Part shown: piece after piece, positions 13,779-25,898 of the stretch
How positions within the stretch are numbered: the stretch's first letter is position 1
Layout of the letters: every line of letters begins with the position of its first letter
Assembly: GCF_041260155.1 (NCBI RefSeq)
Contig: NC_091944.1
Span: 16,998,772 to 17,062,771 of the forward strand
Direction: 5' to 3'
Source: Ptychodera flava
Lineage: Eukaryota > Hemichordata > Enteropneusta > Ptychoderidae
Length of the DNA stretch: 64,000 nt
Program-made: the position numbers and the translations under genes
The notes under the pieces: generated by a model
Told to the model about the DNA's origin: nothing
Database searches by the model: none
What the model saw: only the letters and a program-made list of their open reading frames with translations

Positions 13779-16700
13779 GCATTTCAATGTTTTATATTGT
13801 CGACATTTATATATCAGTCTGAAGTTTCAGGTCACTGCTCAATGCAAGTAGTTGATGTCAATTTTTCCGTATCGGGCATGGTCTCTATCGTCACTCTAAT
13901 CGTTAGTGTTTTCCTGTTATATTCCATATCAAACTCAAAACACAACGTGAACAACGCTGATAATATATTGCATCTTTCGTATCGAAAACCGGTAAAGTTC
14001 GTAACTGGTGACATGTCACGGCCTGGAGTGGAGAAAGTTCATCACCATCGATCGAATGTCCGTGGCGCTTTTGCTTCCAAATAGACATATTGAAATGCAC
14101 AGGGAACTTCGCGGTATGGCAATTATATGAATTTTACCGTGAAGAAAGTCTGTGACTTTAAACTGGCCGTACAACCAACAATAAACATGGCAGAGCAATG
14201 ATACCGATTTCAGAGACTTCGATTTTTTTTTCATTGCGACCTCGACCGCTGGTGAGAGCGAGTCGTCTATTTTTTCCCACTGGCTATTTGGCTTTGAATT
14301 TTCAATTGCCATCATGTGCTAAGTTAAAGCTAAAAACAAGACGGGCGTTCTCTGTAAATCAATAAGCCTTTTGAATATGAAAAAATCGGACATCTGAACC
14401 TCAACACGCAGCTTGAAAGTTGTTCTCCGAATCAGGACAGGGACATCGGCCCGGGACATCGGTGAGGCCGGATTTCACGTAGTAGCTAAGGAAACCGACG
14501 GCTCATTCGTTGTAAGAAACCATGCGATGGAATTTCGCCGTATCGCCTCTACAGACTACACCGTCTATTACCTAACCATGCAATTAAACAATCACACGAT
14601 AGTTCAGTAACATATATCTTCATTAATCTACCGATCATCGACCGTCGAACACTTCGAAAACAATGGTCGCGGTCACGGATTCAAGGACGTTCACAAGAAG
14701 AAACTATCAATAAGTGGCGCGCAGAATTATTTTTACTGGTTTTGAGAACTTCTAAAATAACTTGTAATCTGTATATCTTCGCACATCGAACCGATATTGT
14801 ATACCTATCACCGTCGGAGTTTATGTCTTTCACTGTAGAGTTCTTTTTATCCAAAACACATATTCAGAAGAGTCCCACAGAGCAGTCAAATGTCAGGATA
14901 ATTGCTTCAAACGAATGAAATTGCACGAAAGAATGAAAATCAACAGCACACCCTGGACGTGATTTAAAACAATAGCGCTTGTGAATAGGACTATTCTATT
15001 TGAGTAAAAAGTGCCGTTTTTCTCGCAATTTTAGCAACTGTAACGACCCTTTATTCTTTAATACCTTTCCATAATTGAATTAAACTAGTCTAACATTAAC
15101 AAAATTGACATAAAATAAGTCCGAAAAGTTATGTTTTATTCAACTAACTGATTCATCTCCTTTGATATCCCCTAAGCTACATGTAAACAGTCCGGAAAGA
15201 CTGACATCGATGTCTCCCGGGCCCCCATGCATACAGTATGGCCGTACGTGTTCAAATATTTCTTCATCGTTTTGCAAAACATCTCATCAGCCGGACGCAT
15301 GGGCAACGTCTTTGTACGTTGGTCAAAACTAATGACAGTATAGGTCAGGATGTAACATCGGTCAAAGTAATATTGAATATGGAAGACGAAAATGCTTTCA
15401 TCGATTGACAAAAATGAGAGGGAACGAGTCAGTAAATATCGAACCATAAAGGGGAGATCGAGACTGCCATCCCCCACGATTAATCAACTGGGAACAAAAT
15501 ATATATTTCGATCAACAGACTTACACAACCAGAGACAGCATTCGTTCAGCTTTAAAATAAGTCATCGCCTTTCCTATAATAACACCCCGTTTGCGTTTCG
15601 ACCTACTCTGCTCTGTCCCCAATCGGTATGGCCGTCCGGGTTTCGCCTGCCGTACTGACTGATACATGGTTATTTCTTCACATATTTTTTCATCGTTTGG
15701 CATAAAATACAGCATCTCTTTTGGTGCACAAGGCAAATCAACGTTTAGAAGGAAAGTCACAGGAGTTTAGGATATTATATACCGTAGGTGAAATTAGAAT
15801 GGAATATTGAAGATGAAAAGACTTTTATCGGTCGACAAAAATTGCCATAAACCGAGAATTGAGATTGTCTATGATTTATTAATTGGGAACAAAAATATTC
15901 GATTGAGTCATTAAGTTTGTGTTTGGTTCGTTTCAAAAATGTGTTCCTACATTCTTATCCGATTGTTTGTGTTAATAAAAATGTTTGTTTCGCCTCGGAT
16001 ATTTGTAGGGAAGTTTGGATTAGTGTGGACGGTAATGTTTTGTTTGTGTGGGGAAAGCTTATGGCGAGGCGAAACAAACATTTATATTAACACAAACAAT
16101 CGGATAAGAATGTACGAACACATTTTAGAAACGAATAAAACACAAACTCGACACAAAAACATTTTGGATAGTTAGGTGGGGAGCCTCTTTGACATTCTTT
16201 ACAGCCAGTACGACGTCGTCCATTTCAGCCATCTTGTTACAAACAATGCTTGGCCATACACACCTTTTGAACTCGAGAGGGCGTATTAAGACGTCTTAAA
16301 CATCAAAACAATGGCTTAATTTTGTGTATGTGGACGCAAGCGGACTCAAGCTATTAATCCCCTGTGTTTACAAATCACAAATAGTGTTGCAGAAGCGTTT
16401 CAATTTTTCCCTGTCTGAACACAGTATTAGATTTTAGCATCTCTAACATTTCTCAGAAACCTCTCTTGCTATCATTTCGGAATGGCAGTCGAATTGCTCC
16501 TAAATTCAGTGGTGCCAAACCAAATAAATAATTGTAAGTACATGTACACTAGTTGCCAAGTGACTCTGTTTTGCAAATCACTACTTTTGAAGTATGAGAG
16601 TCATTTACATGTGGACTATTTTCTAAAAAATTCAAAAGCATAGCCAGAATTGGCTGTGTTAATCGAAAAATGGGTAACTTAGTCAAGGGCTGATACAAAA

Positions 16701-19700
16701 AATATCGCAATTATACGATGTCGCTCAAATTTGATCAGAATTGGTATATACCAGTATGGTTACCAAAGATCAACAATAAATATTGTTTCTATCTGTTCAG
16801 TGCAGGAAAATTCTATGTTAATGTTATGACAATGATTTCTGCATAGTACAACCAAAAAAAAACAACAAGAAATATTTAAATCAGAAAAAAGAATGACAAA
16901 AGTAAATAAGGTCTGAAACTTTAGGTACTGGATGTCAACTTTAGCAACATGCACAGCACTACAGCTAGCCCCTCTTAGTTTGAGCATAGACAGTCTTCCC
17001 CCCTCTACTGTCTATGGTTTGAGCAGGTCTGTTGATAAGTAACAGTTCATAAACAATTACAGGAAATGACTCAAGCCTGTTTCAGACACTGGCATGCGCA
17101 TGCCATCACTCCTGCACATTCGCAGGATTTCCCTTTTTCTTACCTCATTTGCAGATTTTTCAAGTGACACTGACATGTTCATTTGAACAAATTCACATCT
17201 CAAGCCCTGCATCTACATCTACCTGTACACCAAATACTGAGATTGTAGCTTTGGCGGTATGGGAGCCTTTGTGTATGACGGACATACATTCACACATACA
17301 TACCCACAAACATGCAGACATACAGACGCAACCGACTCATCATATAAGCTCTTTTTGGTTTTTATATACAAAACCAAATATGAGCTAAAAAATTACTGCA
17401 TACATGTGAGGGCACTTTCTCGCATAGCAGTACAGTGGGACATAAATAAAGGTATACGACAACACAAGCTTTGTTCAAGGTTTCTTTTTATCCCCACATC
17501 ACAAATCATAGTGACTGATGACATTTAAATACAGTTACAGTGCATGGTTCTCTTAACTTCAATCAACAATCAGCCGTCATTTCAGTCGCTTTTCACTCAG
17601 TAGACAGGAGAATGTGAACTTGACTTTGTAAATTGGTTTACAGAAGACTAGGCACAGCGTGATGATCTTGTTTGAATTTGATGTATCAACACGCTGATGC
17701 GTTTACTCCGGGTTCAATGTCATCTGTCACAATGCCTGTTGAATGACAGATGGGATTTGCATGTAGACAATGGAAATGTGGTGTTGTTCCTTCAGCTCCT
17801 ATCAACTGCCACTCACAAGGCTAATCCTCTAATCGCCACATTTTGGTTTTCTTTGGCTGCAGGTACCGGGAATAGTCTTAAAACTTGCAGATTTACACTT
17901 TTGCTCAAACTTTTCTCACAGAAACTTTGAACTATTCTCTTTATACATCAAGAATAAAAATCAGGAGTCATATCGTATGAATTGTGGTACTCAGTAGAGA
18001 AACACAAAACCAAAATCTTACCAACATTTGAAATACAAAATGGCTGCTATTCTAGCTAATTCTATGGGGTAAAATTAAATTTTCATTATCATAAAAAACG
18101 GGGAAAATATAGAAATAAAACTGTAAAAAATTGAGAGTCTGAATATCTGTTTCTGAGGCACATTCTACCTTAACCCTTTCACCCCCAGTTCCCTGTATAC
18201 AGATCCAACTTTACCATAGAAAACAATGGTTTTGGGATAAACCATGGTGGTGAAAGGGTAAACCTGTTTCTGAGGGGTGGCTGGACCCATCTATAGTGCC
18301 CTCCAGGGAGTGGCAGAGTGTATGTGAGATGATAAAAGTTTCAAAGCTATTCTTTATCAAAGAATCTGAGACACAACCTAACCCAGAATGAGAGGTTCAT
18401 TGTGCATACAGCATCAGATATGCAACGGAGAAACACCGTATATACGGTGGTGTTTGATTTGGAATCATAGTTGTGGTATTAACCAAGAGGAAATCCCAGA
18501 ACAAGAATGTGACCAAATCCAGAGGTCAGAGGTCAGGGATCTCCAAAGTTTTACCCTGTGACTTTGCTGCACCATATTATCAAACAAACAAGTGAAGAGT
18601 CAGTGTAGCTGTACGTGTATGATAAAGAATGCACAAACTAGACAGCATGGCTTCTTATGTGGATACAAATACATGCACACTTCTACCAACTACTCAAAAG
18701 ATTTAGTCATCCCTGGCTAGAACAAGAAGCATTTTCAGTAAAAATAACATGGCCGTCATGGTTTAGTACTGATACAGTTTCCACATGAAGCAGGTCAGTC
18801 GTCAGTATTATTTAACCTGTCTCCAACCCACTTAGCCAGTAATAAAATCAACAAGTCACATCGCCTGTATATTGCTGTACGTTTCGTCTGCTTCATTTAA
18901 GTAACACTGAGCTGTAAGTTTCTTTCTTTTAATTCGCATGTCAGACGTACCGCTACCAGGAAGCGACTGATATGGTCTCTAATGCAAAAAGTCCATGAAT
19001 GACGCAGAAATACAGTATCTGGACTAAACAAACCCACCTCCACCTTTCCAATGTTATCATGGCTGATGTCTTTGGAAATACATGATGATCAAGAGACGCA
19101 CAACGGATGCTGAGACATTAATGATAAGACAGCTGGTGTTATCTCGATTTCCTCTTTTAAGTCCTGAGATCAGTGATAGCTTGATCCATCTGGGATATAC
19201 ATCATTAGCTTTGCAATCCCCATCAATGATGCTGTTCTTAGGATTAGCTATAAACAGAGGTCCTGGGATTAAACCCCGAACCTTGAATTTCAAAGGGACA
19301 GTCTGCAATTAGTCTGTCCGACTTGAATAAGATATAATGAGTCACATTTATTCAAAGTTGGATTTTGGCTGAGAATACATGGGCATAAAAAGATGATAAA
19401 GTCATCAGGATGTATGACAGAAATGTACACGTTGCACATACCAGCTTAAACTAAAAGCCATGTTTGGTTTCATTCCATTGTCTGCTACGGAGTGGGCTGA
19501 CTCGTATTCCTGAAAAAAGGGCCAAAAAGTTGAGCTTACTCCTGGCTGTTTTCAAAAGAATCTGTTATCTGACATCCTTAGCAAATATTGAAAACTGCGA
19601 CGAGCTAATAATATCTGTTGTAATACTTCTCGTGACATTTCTAATGCAAACTTAGCTGTATGTATAGCTCGTGGTAGGGATTAGTCGCATGTACAGTAAG

Positions 19701-22700
19701 CTGACTTGGAAAAAAAAATAATCAAGCCCATATGATTAGGAGCATCATTTTTTGTCATATTCACGGTTTTTCTGGTGCGAGATGAAAATGACTAAACCAC
19801 AACAAAGGCAAACATTCACATCTCAACCATGAAGGAATTGTAGAATCCCATCTGAAAGAGGTCAGTAGTCTGATGAAAGACCGTGCCGATTCCCCCTCAA
19901 GGCACTCGACTTAACCATCAGCAATGCGCAGGAGATTTGCTAAACTCTATTGATAGATACCGCTTTTATTATAACAACGCAAACATGTTCCAGGTCTGAT
20001 GGGGGCCAAGTTGATTCACACCTAAAGACGCTCCGTGACAGCTAACTTTACTTAACTTTGTTTTGTTGAACACCGTAATCCTACCACTCTGACCGCAAAA
20101 TCTTTCCACAGAGAAAACAATATTAAGCTCAAAAAGATATTCACAATGTACATCAGATGACTCGTATTGTGTGATGATGTACTAGTTTCCATAGTTACAG
20201 CACTCCTCATTCGCTAGAGGGCGCTATTGTCAAATCTATCATCAGAATCAGGGGATGTATAATAGCATGAATGCAATTTGGTGTTTTGACAGGACTGAGG
20301 AACAGTGGGCTCACGCTGAGTGAATTTTAATACGAATCAACAGAATAGTTGGTACTGATTGGGTTACATCATATAGAGGGATATTTTAGCATAGGGTAGT
20401 ATAGTGGTACAAAAAGCATGAAAAATCCAGTTCAGTGTTACAACAATGTATTTTTGTTGTAGCATTGAAAAAGCAGACGTAGATTGATGGTTCCTATAAC
20501 GCAGACAGAAAAGTAGAATAATGGACTAAATGGGGAAAAACACTCAAATTGGACCAGCTCCATTTGACGGGACATATTTAATGGGTAAACACCCAGCATT
20601 TATGTTATTCAGCCTACTATTTGTGCTACTTTTTTCACAAAATAGCATCACGTTTCAAAAAAAAATAAAATAAAAAAGTAGTGTTTGAAATTCACTTTTT
20701 TCCTTTTTTATGTGGTAGTCTAAGTGGCCAACTATTTCCAAAAATTAGTAGACCACAGAAAACAGCTGGTTGTCCACTTTTACCTGAGCCATATGGCTTA
20801 TTTGAAATTGTGTGATTACTTTTTCTGCAAATCTGTCAAACATATGAATAATTATATCATACTTGAACACTATCTTTCATGTAGTTTAATTTTGATCCAA
20901 TGAGCCAGACAACAGAGTGAGTGCATCAAGGTAATGTAAAGCCCTAATGTGGTATAACACTGCACCAGAAAATATAGATTTCCCTTTCATATAGGCAATC
21001 AGTGCAAACACATAAACAACAGACAAAAAGATACACTATACAATTGTTCTTATCCTCTCCTTTTTATCATCCTGAATGGCCAAAGAAGATTTAACCCTTT
21101 GAGCGCCAAAGTCAATTTTTGTTGCCTACATCAAAATATATACCAGTCAACTTTTTTCTAATTTTTGCTAAAATTTTGATAAAAATCTGAAGCCAGTAGA
21201 ATGTTATGTTCATTTGGTCCAAAATTGTCAAAAAAATTACAGAAAAATTCACAAATTGATAAAATGTTGCACACTATAATTTTGGTGGGAAAAATTGCAG
21301 CGCTCAATGGGTTAACATTAGTAAATTACAGCTGATGATCACAGGTTCAGACACAATCACTGACCGTTGTGTTGGAGCAGTCTGCAAGCCAGCCTGGAGC
21401 TAACACGCTCAATTCAGTTGTACAAAGCTGTTTCGCAACATGACACGTGACTATCGTGACAGTTCCATCGGCAGGCATTTCCAGAAACTAGTATACCAAA
21501 GCAAGGGCTTTGTTGTCCTTGAACAGACTGCTGGTAATGTTGAGCCCTGCTAAAAGGATACATTTGTTTCTATATAACAATCAGACCTTCACATTGGCAC
21601 AAACACAAACCTATGACCCGTTATACACAATCTCTATCAGCATAAATATGTATGTGAAAATGTTGTCATGGTACAATATGCAGTATCATGGTGGACAAAC
21701 AAATTTTCTTCTTGACAAAAATTCAGCTGTCAATAATAACATATTGGGCATTGCATGCACACAGGCTGTGTTCACAAGTTGAACACTCTGTATTTTTGGT
21801 AAATTTTTTTATAGATCAAAAACTGTAATTTTTTTACAAAAATGAACATTAATATACCAAAAGCTGCACACACTGGCCCATGGAACTTTAAAGAGGCGAT
21901 GACAAAGTCGGTGAAATTGTTACATGTATGTTCCTGCCAATATGAAATTCTTTCTTTTTTACAAGAAGGGTGACAGTGGTCAAGATATTACATTCATGTT
22001 CACACACAATATACATGTATGTCAGTCAGCCTAAATTAACCACAGCCTGTATACAATGGTACTACCTGGAGGAGACTTTCTCCGTAATTACTTTATCTAA
22101 GTGGCCTCAAGAGGGCGCTAACATATAAGACAAGAAAGAGACCTTTTCAAGTGTAGATGAAAATTCCAAAAAGGTCAAGATAAAGACATTTTGTCGGTCC
22201 TATTTGAATTCACACCAAAATTTTGGTGCGTCAAAGGCCAATGTATGTATGTTTGATGTACTGTTTTCATAATTTTTGATAATATAATAACATTGGCAGT
22301 ATATGCTAATTTCTTCATTATGACAGCTGGTCTACAGTTAATCTACTGGGATGAATAAATTTAAAAAAATCATAATCATGGGCAGAAACATTATTCAAAA
22401 CTTTTATAAAACTGCATACAGCACTTGTCCATTTGATGTAATAATTGAAAACACAGCTTGACATGCATGAAATCACCCTGCAGTAATTTGTGTTAAGTAA
22501 AGCCGTATACATGACTAATTTAGAGAAATTGAAATTAGCACTTGGCTATTGAAATCCCTCATGGCAATTATCAAACTTCCGACATGTGGAAAGGTGTAAT
22601 CTCTACCTTGAGATTTTTGAGATTTCTGAGGTACATGTAGATGGTATTATTATTTCACTGACATTAGTTTTTTATTTTGAACAATCATAAAAATATTTTA

Positions 22701-25700
22701 TGTTTGCATGACACTGTGAATGTTGATTTTTGAGGAGACTGGCGCAATTGGTCGAGGGAGTATTGAGCAACATAGATACTGCAACACCTAAGAATTGCAC
22801 TGTGGTTAATCTAATCATATTTACCGATATGCAACATGCTCAGCAGGGCAAATTTCAATGTTGAAAAAACTGAATCCAAATTGGCACCACACATCTATGT
22901 CACCGTGTGGCAAACATTGAAGTTTTCAGTAGTCATGTGCACTCCACTGTAGTTTGTCTTATAAATGAGATCTATATATACAGTTTTGACAAAGCAGAAT
23001 ACGTATACATGTACACTTCTATTTGACTATTGTATGATATACAAAATTATCTCTAGGGATTGACCTTTGAACTTTGACCTATGACACTCCTGCCAAGATT
23101 GTTTTCTATGATGTCCTAAAACCAAAAAAGGGATTATTGATGCATAAAGATTTACCAAGCAGAAGTCTCTTGCCTAATTTCGGAGGATTACTTATAAAGG
23201 AGGTGAACTGATTGTTACATATGCCTCAAAAGTGAAAGATTTAAACTTTTGCTCAAACTTTCCTCAAAGAATATTTCAAGCATTCTCTTTCAAAATCAAG
23301 AATGAAAATAAGATTTGTTTTTGAAAAACTAAAATGGTGAAAATTTTTCTTACACCAAAGACTTTAAAATGAATCCCCCTTATTAGTAGATCAGAAAAGA
23401 ATTGTAAAAGTTTGAGAGTCTGGATATATATCCCTGAGGAACATTCTTCCTGAAAGCTAAAATTAAAAGTTTACTTTCATAGTGCATGTACACGTCATTT
23501 AAGTGATAGTTCCTACATATTGACACTGTGTAGTAACCTTTGCCATACACTGAAAATGGGTAATGGTGTCACTTGTATATTTTGGCATAGATTGTGAACT
23601 AAATAAGGGTTTCCAGAGGGTTTTTTATCTAAGCTTACTACAATGTGTAAAATATGATTTCATTAATCATAATTATAATTTATTAATAATCATAACAACA
23701 ATGGGGTTTCCAGAATATATTTACACAAAATACACGACATTGTAAAAAATTGATCTATTTTTCTATAGCATTCATATTAATAATTCATTAATATTCATCA
23801 TTAATTTTTGATCATAACAGGAAAAATCAACACAAATAATGCCTACTTCACCTGTGGTTAAATGACAGGTACATGGACTATGAATAAAAAAAATTATGAA
23901 CAAGAAAACAATGGATTACCCCATTTTTTCTCTTAACCATGGTCAATATAGAAAGTGAACCGAGGATAGTTGTTAAATCTTAGCATCTCTTTTAGGGTCT
24001 ATGCTCAAGATGTGTTTGAGTTTCATACTCACCATGTCAATGTCTCTGGTCCAGATTTGCTGGCACTTTCCACAACATATTGCACAGGGTCTTGTGATGG
24101 CATAGCCACCGTCTCCACATTCTGCACAGCCTGGGCTGGCCTGCTCATCGTACCAGCATGCATTGCAGCTGTGAAACAGTGAAACAAAATCGATCAAAAT
24201 CACAAAATTTCACGTGTAAAACATTGTAAAAAACATTCTGATTGGAACATGTACATGTACATGTGAATCAGTTTCAAAAACCAAAATTTCCTTATCTGAT
24301 TTGATCGTAATGAGACAAATATATGCCTTTCAATTTTCAGGCACGCTCCAACGTAAGCAGAAAATAGTCAGTTAAGGGACCGTCTCAGATTGTCGCAGAA
24401 GTTCAAGAAACGAAATTTCTTCGTTTAGATCAAAACCCCCTCCCCCCTCCCCCTAAACGAAACTTCAAAAGTGCGAAATGTTCATGTCTGCCTGAGAGTA
24501 CAATGTTGCATTTTGCTATAGCTACTAAAGACGTATTCCCCTTGCCACATTACAATTAAAGTAATCGATCAGATTTGAGTACTAACAGGGCATTTTACCG
24601 CATAAAAGTTTCATTTTATTTTACTTTCCCTTTTGCATCTCTTGTGCTGTTCTTTGTCTTTGTGAACACGCAATCTGTACTTGGTAGGGGCGGTAAATAA
24701 GCGAGAAACTTTGACAAGGGGGCCCAGGCATGTTCAATCATATTCAAACGACTATGACCAGGTGCATAACAAGTGAGAATAAAGACATCTAGTTGTTAGA
24801 GCAGACGCTTATAAATAGCACATTTTTAAAAAGATTATACTTTTTGTCTATGTATATAATGTGATGAATGAAATGTTTAGAATACAATGTTCCTATCGGT
24901 AAATTGTGTTTGGGGCACAAACGAGATGGAAACAGTTACAAATTTGTTGGCACGAGTGTGCAGTTCTTCTTTAATTTAAAATAAACACATGAAAACTTGT
25001 GATCACAAAATAAAAGTGCGAAAGTGAAGTTCACTAATTGAATGGAGGTCAAACCCCCTCCCCCCCTAAACGAATAAATTTCGCTTTTTGAACTTCTGCG
25101 ACAATCTGAGACGGTCCCTAAGGTAGTATGTGCCCCGAAAGTGAAAACTTAAACTTTTGCTCAAACTTTCCTTAACCCTTTCAGGCCTAAACCCCTATAT
25201 ATAGGGTAGCTCTGGTAAGTCACCAGAAAGGAATCTTTCAACCATTCACTTTCAAAATCAAGAATAAAAATTTGGGGTCACCATGCAATTTTTCTATTAC
25301 AGAAACAAATAACCAAAGATTTACTGATATTTGACATTCAAAAAGGCCATCCCTGTGTTAACTCTATATAGAAAAATAATAATTTTCGAATTTCGAAAAA
25401 CTAGGCCTGTGAAAAGCTTTCTTACACCAAGAGCTTTAAAATGAGCCCCCACAAGTTGTGTATCAGAAGAGAATCGTAAAAGTTTGTGGGTCCGAATGTC
25501 TGTCTCCAGGGTGCGTTCTACCTTTAAAATGTTCCATACCTACTACATGTTTTGTAAATTCTTTGATATTCCTCACTGTTGAGGAGTTGTTGTAGACACT
25601 GCTTTGTGTACTCTTCACTTTGCTTCTGATACTCAGCCATTGTGATTTGCTCTGCATACAGGTGTTCGGACGGCTTCAAATCTGCCTCCATCAGACCTTT

Positions 25701-25847
25701 AAGGTGAGGGAAAATAATCATTCATTACTGAAACTTGCTGTTATACTATAAACAGAAGGAATACGAAATTAAACACACAAAAATAACAAGATGTGGATGA
25801 AGGTTTGGAGATCTGTCATAACATTAACTTTAATATAGCAATTGTGA

Positions 25848-25898
<51 letters not shown>

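Larger units (their letters stand above)
12697..16430. mobile_element. Possible 3.7-kb non-autonomous DNA element (weak)
   Basis: The left end TAATATGCCGTTCATACACA resembles the inverse of the right end (TGTCTGAACACAGTATTA), and both subterminal regions carry GAAGCGTTTCA and TGTGTGGACA-like text. No transposase was recognised between them. The region holds a hairpin and a tandem duplication. Confidence 0.3.
8526..24032 (-). other. Intron 3 of the pinocchio-like gene (15.5 kb), repeat-filled
   Basis: Bounded by GTGAGT at 24032 and TTTTCAG ending at 8526. It contains MITE families A, B, E and F, the 15.9-kb hairpin and the possible element at 12.7-16.4 kb. No nested gene was recognised. Confidence 0.75.

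Noticed and set aside
13596..14084. 162-codon plus-strand ORF with a Leu-Ser repeat and a hydrophobic stretch
   Set aside because: The Leu-Ser run is a translated (TC)n microsatellite, and the rest has no family motif or splice context. The hydrophobic segment alone is not enough.
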